A stretch of 64,000 nucleotides of DNA, from NCBI GenBank assembly GCA_028282885.1, contig JANQGX010000064.1, positions 62,001-126,000 on the forward strand, in the 5' to 3' direction. The notes beneath the pieces were generated by a model. It had not been told where the DNA came from, ran no database searches, and worked only from the letters and a program-made list of their open reading frames with translations. Shown here piece by piece: positions 53,592-62,376 of the stretch (positions within the stretch are counted from its first letter, which is position 1; the number at the start of each line of letters is the position of its first letter). This stretch comes from SAR324 cluster bacterium (GTDB taxonomy: Bacteria > SAR324 > XYD2-FULL-50-16). The position numbers and the translations under genes were made by a program.

Positions 53592-54434
53592 ATGAAAAAC
53601 TTGGAAGGGAAGACGGTCTTGTTGACCGGTGGTTCAATGGGGTTGGGACCGTATATAGCTGAAAGCCTGGTACACGAGGGGGTCAATATAATTCTTTCCG
53701 CACGGTCTCTGGAAAAGCTGGAAAAAGTTGCTGACCAACTGAAAAAGGCTTCTGTTGAAGTTTCTGTTTTTCCGGCGGATATCAACGATGGTGAAGCCCG
53801 GAAAAACCTGGTTGAGTTTGTAATTAAAAAACATCAGCGTATCGATCTGTTGATTAATAATGCGGGTGTGGAGTGGGTCAGCTCTTTTGTCGACCTGGGA
53901 CATGCGGATATCGATCAATTGATTCAAACCAACCTGCTTTCGCCGTTGCAACTCACACGGATGGTGCTTCCGGAAATGATCAGGCAAGGAAGCGGGCATG
54001 TTGTCACCATCTCTTCCCTGGGCGGGAAGAAGGGACAACCCTATTCCGCTTCCTATGCGGCAACCAAAGCCGGTTTGATCGCCTGGAACAGCAGCATTAG
54101 GGCTGAACTTCGCGATACCGGGGTCAGTGCTTCCGTTGTCTGTCCCGGATTTATCTCTGAAGCCGGGATGTTTGCCGTTTACAATAAAAAAGCTCCGAAA
54201 ATTTCGGGTGAAAGTAAACCGGAAGAGGTGGGAAAAGCGGTGATCAAAGCGATCAGGAATGACCTGCAGGAGGTGATTGTAAATCCCAATTCTATCCTGC
54301 CCATGATGCTCCTGGATGCCATTCATCCCCCGATAATGACATCCATCTTTCGCAAGACCGGTCTTCACGAGTTTTACCGTCAACAGGCGGAAGATAATCT
54401 GAAACAGAGGCAACTGGAACCAAAGCAGAAATGA
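53592..54434 (+). CDS. Classical short-chain dehydrogenase/reductase (SDR)
   Basis: A 280-residue SDR. The cofactor motif is TGGSMGLGPYIAESL, NNAG is at LLINNAGVEW, the catalytic Ser is in VTISSLGG, and YxxxK is SASYAATKAG. An arginine after the second strand (SARSLEKLEK) suggests NADP(H). The C-terminal extension with IMTSIFRKTGLHEFYR is longer than the simplest members. It overlaps the following epimerase gene by four bases (ATGA), so the two reductases are translationally coupled. Likely an alcohol or ketone oxidoreductase in the catabolic cluster. Confidence 0.9.
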   Translation: MKNLEGKTVLLTGGSMGLGPYIAESLVHEGVNIILSARSLEKLEKVADQLKKASVEVSVFPADINDGEARKNLVEFVIKKHQRIDLLINNAGVEWVSSFVDLGHADIDQLIQTNLLSPLQLTRMVLPEMIRQGSGHVVTISSLGGKKGQPYSASYAATKAGLIAWNSSIRAELRDTGVSASVVCPGFISEAGMFAVYNKKAPKISGESKPEEVGKAVIKAIRNDLQEVIVNPNSILPMMLLDAIHPPIMTSIFRKTGLHEFYRQQAEDNLKQRQLEPKQK

Positions 54435-55414
54435 AAACAGCATTCGTTACCGGAGGAGCCGGATTCCTGGGTCTGAATCTGCTTGAGATTTTGATGGAGA
54501 GTAATTGGAGAATCACGGTCTTCGATTTGGCTCCGCTACCTGGAGCCTTCGCCGGCTATCAATACCTGACACAGGTTCCCGGGGATATTACGAATTCCGC
54601 ATCCTGCGAGGACGCCATGCCAAACGAAACCGATGCGGTTTTCCATCTGGCCGGGGATACCAACCATTGGCAATTGGCAAATCAGCGTCAAACAGAGATA
54701 AATGTTATAGGAACCTGCAACCTGGTAAATGCTTCACTGGCAAAGAGGGCAGGGCGCTTCATCTACACCTCAAGTATATCTGCCTTCGGTTTTCAGCCCG
54801 GGGGAAGACAGATAACCGAAGATACCGAGTCAACGGCCGAGGGTTACTGGATTAACTATTTCCATACCAAAAGACTGGCGGAGTTGGAAGTCAGGAAAGG
54901 CATCGAAAACGGGCTTGATGCTGTCATTCTCAATCCGGCCAATATCATAGGTCCTTATGACTTTTCCGGCTTTTCCCGATTTTTCCCCATGATCAAAAAC
55001 AACAAGCTGGCGGGTGTTCCACCGGGAAGCGCCACGTTCTGCGATGTCCGGGAGGTGGCAAAAGCGCATCTTTCGGCCTTTGAGCGAGGCAGAAAGAGTC
55101 ACAGCTATCTTCTGGGCGGGGCCGATGCTACTTGGTTGGAGTTTGTAAATGAAATCGGCCGGTTGCTGGGAAAAAAGACCCCTGCTAAAGCTACCCCCGC
55201 ATTTGTGCTGAAGTTTTTGGGCAGGATTTCGTTCTGGGTTTCCATGCTGACCCGCAGAGATCCGGATGTTACACCGGAGAAAGCGTTGCTGGTGAGTTCC
55301 GATTTGATTTGCAGCTCGGCCAAAGCGATCGGTGAGCTTAATTATCAACCCGTCGCGCTCAGTAAAATGCTTCAGGATTGCTACCAATGGCTGATGAAGG
55401 AGAACCGCCTTTAG
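54431..55414 (+). CDS. NAD-dependent epimerase/dihydroflavonol-reductase-like extended SDR
   Basis: A 327-residue extended SDR with cofactor motif VTGGAGFLGLNLLE, an Asp after the second strand (VFDLAPL) favouring NAD, Ser region FIYTSSISAFG and catalytic YFHTKRLAE (YxxxK). It is related to the epimerase at 48042 but differs in its N-terminus, and also resembles 3-beta-HSD and dihydroflavonol reductase. Its start overlaps the SDR stop. The cluster thus carries three separate nicotinamide reductases, suggesting several alcohol or ketone oxidation steps on one substrate. Confidence 0.87.
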   Translation: MKTAFVTGGAGFLGLNLLEILMESNWRITVFDLAPLPGAFAGYQYLTQVPGDITNSASCEDAMPNETDAVFHLAGDTNHWQLANQRQTEINVIGTCNLVNASLAKRAGRFIYTSSISAFGFQPGGRQITEDTESTAEGYWINYFHTKRLAELEVRKGIENGLDAVILNPANIIGPYDFSGFSRFFPMIKNNKLAGVPPGSATFCDVREVAKAHLSAFERGRKSHSYLLGGADATWLEFVNEIGRLLGKKTPAKATPAFVLKFLGRISFWVSMLTRRDPDVTPEKALLVSSDLICSSAKAIGELNYQPVALSKMLQDCYQWLMKENRL

Positions 55415-55492
55415 AACAATTTTGATTGCAGAGCCTGCGAGCATAGGCTTATTTGACTATTTATCGCTATATCCAACCTATTGGAGGTAAAG

Positions 55493-57040
55493 ATGAATCT
55501 TCAGGATCCAGTGCCGGAAAACAATTATATTGAATCCAGGAATCCTGTGACCGGCGAAATTCTGGGCAGGGTACGGCAAAGCAGTGCTGATGACGTTAAA
55601 GAAGCGGCTGTCAAAGCCCGAATAGCTCAGAAAGAATGGCAGGACATGGGTGTGGAAAAGCGAAACCGTATTCTCAACAATCTCATTGGCATTTTGCTGG
55701 ATCAGGCAGACGAAATCGCTTCCATCGTATCCGATGAAAACGGGAAACCAAGAAGTGAAGCCATGGGAATGATTCTCCCCATTTCCGGCAATATAAAACT
55801 TCATACCAAGACGGCGACCAAATTTGGCAAAGGTGTCAGGGTCAGCCCCACCTTTTTTGTGGGATCAAAAGCCAACATCGTTTATGAGCCCTTGGGAGTT
55901 GTAGGATTCATCCTCCCCTGGAATTTCCCTTTTGAATCCGGAATCAAACATATGCTGCCCGCCCTGGCCTCAGGTAACGCAGTCCTGCAAAAGCCCTCTC
56001 CCTTCCAACCCATGATTGGGGAAATGATTAAAAGGCTGTTCCATGAAGCTGGTGTCCCTGATGGCCTGGTGCAAATGGTCCATGGCTACGGAGAAACCGG
56101 ACAGGCAGTGATTGACCACTCGGACGCCGTCTGTTTCATCGGATCGACCCGTATCGGCAGGGAAGTAGCCCTCAGGGCAGCCAAACGCCTGATTCCGTAT
56201 GTTCTGGAGCTGGGAGGGAATGATCCGGCCATTGTCCGACACGATGCAGATCCGGAACACACGGCAAGGGGACTGGTCAACGGTACCTGTTTTAACTCGG
56301 GGCAGGTTTGCAATGGAACTGAGAGAATCTACGCGCATAAAAGCATTGCCAGGTCGCTTACAGAGCACATTCTCAAGTGGGTTGATCAACTGAAATTAAG
56401 CGACGGCACTGCAACCGTTTATGATATTGGGCCTATGACCTGGCCGCAACAAGAGGAAATTTATAAAAGACATACGGAAGACGCCATTTCCAAGGGGGCT
56501 GTTCTGGAGGCAGGAGGTAAAGCCGTAGAAGTCGGTAAAGGCCGTGTCTGGTTGCCTACGGTTCTCAGCGGTATGAATCACGAAATGCTGATGATGCGGG
56601 AAGAGACCTTTGGTCCCTTTCTCCCCATCATGGAGTATGAAAATGATGAAGAAGCGATCCAACTCGCCAATGATTCCCAATACGGACTGGCCGCCAGCGT
56701 TTGGAGTCGCGATACCGAAAAAGCCAAGGCAATGTGCCGGCAATTGAAAGGTGGTCATGTAATGATCAACAATGCTGTTCAATCCGGCGGATGTGCCACC
56801 CTGCCCTTCGGGGGTGAAGGGGACTCAGGAGTGGGCAGGCTTTCGGGAGAACAGGCTTTTTTCAACTGGGTTGCTCCCAAAAGCATCATGCAATCGCCAA
56901 AAGCCAGTAAAGATCTCTGGATGCCCTATCCTTCCGGTGCCGAGATTATGGTGATGGGCCTGGCAAAAGGATTCTTCGGTCGCTCACCGACTGAAAAGAT
57001 ATCCGGTTGGTTGAAATTTCTGTTCAGGCCAAAAAACTGA
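55493..57040 (+). CDS. Aldehyde dehydrogenase
   Basis: A 515-residue NAD(P)-dependent aldehyde dehydrogenase. FILPWNFPF and LQKPSPFQP mark the cofactor-binding domain, ELGGNDPAIV supplies the catalytic Glu, and the catalytic Cys is in NSGQVCNGTERIYAHKS. EETFGPFLPI lies in the C-terminal half. It oxidises an aldehyde to the acid, which the acyl-CoA ligase of the same cluster could then activate. The ATG at 55493 follows GGAGGTAAAG; the TTG four codons earlier lies inside that site and is rejected. The tail after residue ~465 is slightly longer than in soluble family members. Confidence 0.92.
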   Translation: MNLQDPVPENNYIESRNPVTGEILGRVRQSSADDVKEAAVKARIAQKEWQDMGVEKRNRILNNLIGILLDQADEIASIVSDENGKPRSEAMGMILPISGNIKLHTKTATKFGKGVRVSPTFFVGSKANIVYEPLGVVGFILPWNFPFESGIKHMLPALASGNAVLQKPSPFQPMIGEMIKRLFHEAGVPDGLVQMVHGYGETGQAVIDHSDAVCFIGSTRIGREVALRAAKRLIPYVLELGGNDPAIVRHDADPEHTARGLVNGTCFNSGQVCNGTERIYAHKSIARSLTEHILKWVDQLKLSDGTATVYDIGPMTWPQQEEIYKRHTEDAISKGAVLEAGGKAVEVGKGRVWLPTVLSGMNHEMLMMREETFGPFLPIMEYENDEEAIQLANDSQYGLAASVWSRDTEKAKAMCRQLKGGHVMINNAVQSGGCATLPFGGEGDSGVGRLSGEQAFFNWVAPKSIMQSPKASKDLWMPYPSGAEIMVMGLAKGFFGRSPTEKISGWLKFLFRPKN

Positions 57041-57124
57041 ACCTTCCGACAATACAACCCTTTATCATCCTTATCGAGTGGCAGTAGTCATTTACCGGAC
57101 CGGCTAAATAATAGAGTGATTGAA

Positions 57125-58411
57125 ATGACTGAGATGACAAACTCAAATGGTTACCTGCATTCCAAACGATATTCTCACTATGTTTTCCTGCTACTTTTTC
57201 TTCTCTTCATGTTCGATTACATCGACCGCCTGGTTATTGTCTCCCTTTTCCCCTATCTAAAACAGGAATGGGGCTTGACGGACACTCAATGCGGCATGTT
57301 CGTATCGGCTGTTTATTGGGCGCAGTTTGCCTTCGCCTTTCCTATCTCGATTTTGATCGACAGGTGGAGCCGTAAAAAGAGCATCGGGCTGATGGCTGTC
57401 TTCTGGAGCCTGGCTACCATGGGTTGTGCCTTCACCAGAAATTTTGCCCAGCTTTTCAGTATGAGGGTCGCCATCGGTATTGGCGAGGCAGCCTATGCCC
57501 CGGGTGGGGCAGCCATTATTTCCGCACTCTACCCGGAGAAAAAAAGGGCCGTCATGATGGGTATCTGGAATTCTGCAATTCCACTGGGAAGTGCTGTCGG
57601 AATCACGCTCGGCGGACTAATTGCTACTCATTTCGGATGGCGGAATGCTTTCGGGATTGTCGCGTTGCCGGGGCTTTTTATTGCTATTCTCTTCTTTTTC
57701 GTTAAAGACTACCAGACCGTCGATCTTAGCCAGAAAAAAAGTTCAACAGGTGATCAGAAAACGGATTATAAAGCCATCGGGCTCAGGTTTATAAAAACCC
57801 CGTCTTTGATCCTGACCTATCTCGGTTTTGCCGGGAATGTTTTTGTGACAACTTCCCTGCTAAGCTGGCTTCCCACCTATTTTTACCGGCTTTACGAGCT
57901 TCCCATGGATAAAGCCAGCCTCAAAGCCAGCAGCATTATGCTAATGGCTATCATCGGCGCACCCCTGGGGGGATTTCTGACGGACCTCTGGTTCAAACGA
58001 AGAGGAAATGCCAGGCTTCTCTTTCCGGCAATTTCATCGTTGACCACAGCCCTGCTTATGTTTATAGCGTTGGGATTCCTGAGGGACTCGATACAGTTTG
58101 TGGTCCTGCTCCTGGGCGGAATGACGGCGATTATGTTTGTTCCGGCGGCACAGGCTGTTACACAGGACGTGATTCACCCGGGCTTGAGGGCCACCTCCTA
58201 CAGTCTCTGCGTTGTGGTTCAGACCCTGTTGGGCAGTTCACTGGGGCCGATCTTCGTTGGACAATTGTCAGACAGGACCAATATTCAGACTGCCATGACC
58301 TTTTTACCGGTATTTGCTGTTATCGCCGCAGGATTGTTTTTCGCAGGCTCCTTCTTCTACCAGAGGGATATTGAACGGGTTGAAAAGGTGACATTGAGCC
58401 TCGCCGGTTAA
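57125..58411 (+). CDS. Major facilitator superfamily transporter
   Basis: A 428-residue membrane protein with 12 predicted helices. The first half carries FDYIDRLVIVSLFPYLKQEW with an Asp/Arg pair typical of anion:cation symporters, the loop DRWSRKKSIG between helices 2 and 3 and RVAIGIGEAAYAPGG; the second half repeats GGFLTDLWFKRRGN. It resembles the hexuronate/organic-acid and Spinster-like MFS groups, so uptake of an organic acid or lipid-like compound is likely. The ATG at 57125 with AGAGTGA upstream is used; a GTG at 57116 is possible. It ends the plus-strand cluster and overlaps the convergent TetR gene by four bases. Confidence 0.9.
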   Translation: MTEMTNSNGYLHSKRYSHYVFLLLFLLFMFDYIDRLVIVSLFPYLKQEWGLTDTQCGMFVSAVYWAQFAFAFPISILIDRWSRKKSIGLMAVFWSLATMGCAFTRNFAQLFSMRVAIGIGEAAYAPGGAAIISALYPEKKRAVMMGIWNSAIPLGSAVGITLGGLIATHFGWRNAFGIVALPGLFIAILFFFVKDYQTVDLSQKKSSTGDQKTDYKAIGLRFIKTPSLILTYLGFAGNVFVTTSLLSWLPTYFYRLYELPMDKASLKASSIMLMAIIGAPLGGFLTDLWFKRRGNARLLFPAISSLTTALLMFIALGFLRDSIQFVVLLLGGMTAIMFVPAAQAVTQDVIHPGLRATSYSLCVVVQTLLGSSLGPIFVGQLSDRTNIQTAMTFLPVFAVIAAGLFFAGSFFYQRDIERVEKVTLSLAG

Positions 58412-59046
58412 TTTTCCTCGATCTCGATCGAACGCATTACCATCTCGAAAATGGTATCCCGATATGGGGAGATTTTTTCAGGTCTCCCCACAAGCAGCCA
58501 CTGGATGACCAGATGCTCGATAAATCCCAGGATCATATTGCGCACCAGGTATTTGTCCAGGTCGGATCGGAAAATGCCTTTGTCCACACCCTCCTGGTAA
58601 ACATCGACAAAGGCCCGGGCAGACTCTTTGACCACCTTGTAAGCATCGGACTGTACAAAACGGCGATTTCCTTTCAATGTTAACAGGGCCACGGAGGAAT
58701 AGAGGGGATTGTTTTCATAAAACTCCAGATGTGCCTGGATCAGCATTCTCATTCGCTCCCTGGTATTGTGGATGTAGTGGTTAATCTCTTTCAGTTTCCC
58801 GATCTCGGCCCCGGTATAGTATTCGGCAATTGAAAAGAGAACATCTTCTTTTGAGTTGAAATATTCATAGAGAGTGGCATCGGATATTTTTGCCTTTTTA
58901 CAGATCTCGGAAATTGTCGTCGCTTCATATCCTTTCTCACCAAACACCTGCAGGGCACCCTCGATGATCTGTACCTGTTTCTGGTAACTCTTCTCCTGTT
59001 TCTTGGCGATTTTAAGCTGTAGCTTGTCTTGTTTTGTTGGACTCAT
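58408..59046 (-). CDS. TetR-family regulator, right flank of the catabolic cluster
   Basis: A 212-residue TetR regulator. The HTH reads ALQVFGEKGYEATTISEICKKAKISDATLYEYFNSKEDVL, and the ligand domain includes NNPLYSSVALLTLKG and RNMILGFIEHLVIQWLLVGRPEKIS. It is clearly a paralogue of the TetR at 47369-48004, with long identical stretches in both domains. The two genes face inward and bracket the catabolic run. It is convergent with the MFS gene. The ATG at 59046 has a GAGAATCGGAT leader. Confidence 0.9.
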   Translation of the reverse strand: MSPTKQDKLQLKIAKKQEKSYQKQVQIIEGALQVFGEKGYEATTISEICKKAKISDATLYEYFNSKEDVLFSIAEYYTGAEIGKLKEINHYIHNTRERMRMLIQAHLEFYENNPLYSSVALLTLKGNRRFVQSDAYKVVKESARAFVDVYQEGVDKGIFRSDLDKYLVRNMILGFIEHLVIQWLLVGRPEKISPYRDTIFEMVMRSIEIEEN

Positions 59047-59625
59047 ATCCGATTCTCAGTTGTTTCATCTCTTTTTGAATTAAAACAATCAGTGCCATTC
59101 TTTCCTGCCGGTGCTTTATAAAGTATAAAATCGGGTGTAATCTGTCTATCCGGGACCAGCAATGGTTAAGCAACTTATTGAAGACAATACCCGGAAACTG
59201 CAAAACACCTTATATCGATAACATATTGAAAACAATCTTAAGCCTCTATGGTCATTTTCATTACACAAATCCGGAATTGTCTGCATATTTGATATGAGGT
59301 TTCGGATTCCGGGTAATTCATAATTGTTGTTTCATTTCGTTCGGTATTCCTGGTAATTCCAAAAAGATTTCTGATTGTGTGTTTTTCCTTGTTTGATACA
59401 TTCAATGTAAAAACCGGCATAATGGACGAGTACAAAATCAACATTTTAAACCGATAGGCCATAGTATAAAAAATCATAAATGAATGCCTCCATGTTACCC
59501 AGTTGTGCTTGCATTTTGCATATCAAAATGAACGGATTAAGTTTCGGCTGAAAACGTTAAAAAACGAGAGAGTTAACTGATCACCCGGGTTTTGAAAAAG
59601 GGTGCAAAGCTGGGTAAGGTCATCA
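59047..59625. other. 579-base intergenic region, no gene found
   Basis: AT-rich space holding the promoter of the TetR gene on the minus strand and that of the lipoprotein gene on the plus strand. Short related segments TTCCGGGTAATTC and TTCCTGGTAATTC lie about 39 bases apart near 59310-59360. No coding frame, tRNA or hairpin terminator is convincing. Confidence 0.4.
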
Positions 59626-61392
59626 ATGAATTCCAACTATTCATATTCAAATCTGGTAGGAAAAATCGGTTGGAGGGTCTTCTATCTCCTGTTTTCGATC
59701 TTTCTTGTCGGTTGTGGAGCCTCCGACAGCGAGAATGTCAAAATTGAATCGTCTGTAATAGCTGTTTCCGATGTGACGGTGATTGAGACCAATGCTCTTG
59801 ATAAATACTATGTCTATTCAGGGGCGGACGAGTCAGGCGACGGGCTGACCATTGACACAGCCTGGAAAACCATATCCGAAGCCATGGCCAGCAGCACTCT
59901 TCAGGCAGGTGCCCTGGTGTTGGTTTACCCGGGGACATATAATGAAGCGCCGAGTCTCAATGTTTCCGGTGATGAGATCGTCTCGATTCAATACGATGTT
60001 TCCGTCTCCGATACCAACACCCTGACCTTCAACAATACTTCTGTTGATCTTTCCTCCATCGATCTCAGCAATGACATTGATGAGTATTACTTATACGTCT
60101 TCAGAAGTATGGAGGGAAATAACGGTGTCTATAAAATTACCGGCGTCACAACCGCCAGTCGTCAGGTGACAGTGGAAGGGGCCCCCTTCGTGGACGAAAG
60201 CAGCTCTGCAGGAAATGCCTATGACCTCTCGGCCAGTATCGGCCAACCCATCGTCTTCATCAACGCATCCCAAACACCGGATGATCAGAGGGTCATCGTT
60301 AATGCATCCGGCGAATCCGATATTGAAGGTGTTTTATATGTCGGGGTCTATTCCGATCCCCGCACAGCCAGCCCGATTCAGTATACCATTGTCGATAGTA
60401 TTGAATTCAGGTCCTCCAAGTACAGTCCCGGCGTCTTAATCCAGAACTCCAGCTACAATACCATTCGCAACTGCAAAATATACAATATGGGGACTACCGG
60501 TCGGGAGAATGCACCCGGCGTTCAACTGGCAGGAAGTGAAAACCAACCGGCACGCTATAACACCATCGACGCAAATACCATCTACAATACTCCAAGTGAC
60601 GGAGTTCAAATTGGCTATGCCGGGTATCCTCAGCCCAGTAATCAGGTTTACTTCACCCATGTCACGGACAATACCATATACACTAGCGGTTCAAAAGGTT
60701 ATGCAAAACTCGACAATGCAGTCGATATCAATTCCTATAATGTCGGGACCGTCATTGAAGGGAACACATTTCAAGAGTTTGACCTGGAAAGTCCGGAGAA
60801 CGGTGTGGTCAACATAGGCTCTTCGGCAACCTACACTATGGTATACAATAACACCTTCAAAAATATCGGGAGGGATAATCTGTTAACCAACTACCTCATC
60901 AACATCAGCGGTACCAATAGTTATGTATATGTTTTCAACAATCTTCTCTACAATGAATCGGTGTCCGATAACGATATCTATGCCATACGGGTGGCCGGAT
61001 CCGACCTCTACCATACCCTGATCGCCCATAATACGATTTACCAGGTGGACAATGGATTGCTGCTGGAGGACTATGGCGGTGATGTGCAGGTTTATATCTA
61101 CAACAATATCGTGGATGTCAGCGGAGATCATATCACCAGTTGGGGATCCACGGGGAATTTCAGCCTGGCTAACAATTTATATTCGGCAGATCCCGAAGCA
61201 TATGCCTCAGAATCCGGCAGGCAAACCGGAGATCCGGGGTATTCCAGTGAGGCCACTTCGGATTTTAACCTAACCTCAACAAGCATCGCGGTCGACGCCG
61301 GCATTGCCACCTCTCCTTCCATAACCATCGATTTCAATCGTAATACCCGGTCCGACACCGTTGATATCGGCGCTTTTGAGTACACAGAATAA
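59626..61392 (+). CDS. Secreted parallel beta-helix lipoprotein
   Basis: A 588-residue exported protein. The N-terminus has a membrane segment followed by a lipobox LVGC, so the mature protein starts at that Cys and is lipid-anchored. Next is a DUF1565-like start (YYVYSGADESGDGLTIDTAWKTISEAM, ending VYPGTYNE), then a long right-handed beta-helix with regular N-rich turns (SYNTIRNCKIYNMG, YNTIDANTIYNTPSDGVQIG, MVYNNTFKNIG). It ends with a typical RSDTVDIGAFEY choice-of-anchor motif. Such proteins bind or cleave polysaccharides or act as adhesins; no catalytic triad could be fixed. The ATG at 59626 has an AAGG site. It appears to be a lone gene. Confidence 0.85.
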   Translation: MNSNYSYSNLVGKIGWRVFYLLFSIFLVGCGASDSENVKIESSVIAVSDVTVIETNALDKYYVYSGADESGDGLTIDTAWKTISEAMASSTLQAGALVLVYPGTYNEAPSLNVSGDEIVSIQYDVSVSDTNTLTFNNTSVDLSSIDLSNDIDEYYLYVFRSMEGNNGVYKITGVTTASRQVTVEGAPFVDESSSAGNAYDLSASIGQPIVFINASQTPDDQRVIVNASGESDIEGVLYVGVYSDPRTASPIQYTIVDSIEFRSSKYSPGVLIQNSSYNTIRNCKIYNMGTTGRENAPGVQLAGSENQPARYNTIDANTIYNTPSDGVQIGYAGYPQPSNQVYFTHVTDNTIYTSGSKGYAKLDNAVDINSYNVGTVIEGNTFQEFDLESPENGVVNIGSSATYTMVYNNTFKNIGRDNLLTNYLINISGTNSYVYVFNNLLYNESVSDNDIYAIRVAGSDLYHTLIAHNTIYQVDNGLLLEDYGGDVQVYIYNNIVDVSGDHITSWGSTGNFSLANNLYSADPEAYASESGRQTGDPGYSSEATSDFNLTSTSIAVDAGIATSPSITIDFNRNTRSDTVDIGAFEYTE

Positions 61393-61805
61393 TCACACAG
61401 GATCATTCCTTCCGTTATAAAACGGTGCAATGAGCCAGGCACAAAACCTCACTTATATCGGATTTCCCTCTTTTTCGTTCTCCTCTTTTATTAAGCTCCT
61501 GGTTAATGACCTGCAATTCGCCCGGACATCGGGATTACTTGTTATATAACCCGGATTATTCAAGATGGGGAGAGTCCCATTTTTAATGTGGTTTGATGGA
61601 ATAATGATTTGGAACAGCTAATTGAACTATTAAAATCATAAGAGTGATCTTTCCTGGCGATATCTGCTATGCTGTCTTTTTGAGTGTTAAAACTCGATCA
61701 TTTGATTGGCTCCTGTTGGGCTGATCTTAATCTGATTGAAAGTACCATTTGTAACATAAGTGGATGCTGGCAGTTAGGTAAAATAATAAAAATGGAGTAT
61801 CCACA
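61393..61805. other. 413-base intergenic region before cspA
   Basis: No gene or hairpin of note. The last ~100 bases probably form the cold-shock 5' untranslated leader, as usual for csp genes, but no cold-box sequence could be identified with confidence. Confidence 0.4.
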
Positions 61806-62006
61806 ATGGTAGAAGGTACAGTTAAATGGTTTAACGACAGCAAAGGCTTCGGTTTTATTGAACAAGACGGTGGTGACGACGTATTCGTTCATCATACAGC
61901 CATCAACGGCAGCGGTTTCAAATCCCTGCAGGAAGGCGATCGTGTAACCTTTGAAATCGAACAGGGTCCGAAAGGCCCCGCTGCGACAGACGTATCTGTC
62001 AAGTAG
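61806..62006 (+). CDS. cspA: Cold shock protein CspA family
   Basis: A 66-residue single OB-fold protein with both RNA-binding motifs: KGFGFI (RNP1) and DVFVHH (RNP2), and the usual start GTVKWFND. It binds single-stranded RNA and melts structures at low temperature. GGAG lies ahead of the ATG. A strong terminator follows the stop after about 50 bases, so it is monocistronic. A DEAD-box helicase gene of the cold-shock type begins 370 bases downstream. Confidence 0.96.
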   Translation: MVEGTVKWFNDSKGFGFIEQDGGDDVFVHHTAINGSGFKSLQEGDRVTFEIEQGPKGPAATDVSVK

Positions 62007-62058
62007 AAATAGACGAGATATCACCGAATCAGTTTTCATCAGCCAATTCGGTATATAG

Positions 62059-62085
62059 AGCCTCCCTTTGGGAGGCTTTTTTTTT
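62059..62085 (+). terminator. Rho-independent terminator of cspA
   Basis: AGCCTCCC, loop TTT, GGGAGGCT, running into a tract of nine T. A textbook intrinsic terminator 53 bases after the cspA stop. Confidence 0.92.
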
Positions 62086-62376
62086 GCTGAAAACCTTTAC
62101 CACATCTCAGCGATTAATAGGTTTAAAACAGCAGGCAATTGGTATGATATTACTCAAGCTGCACCTAATCGACATTTAGTGGTTTTCACCTATCAATCCC
62201 CTCTTCCAGACAGGTTCGTTACGTTTATTACCGGAAATGCAATCCCGAGATATATCGATCGTCATGTTCCGAACCGTAAACGGTAAAACCCATGAGGATG
62301 ATCTGTGAATATTTGAGAGAAAAAACGGTGTTTTCGATGCAATTCAAAGCTAATTAACCCATTCAAGGAAAAGATC

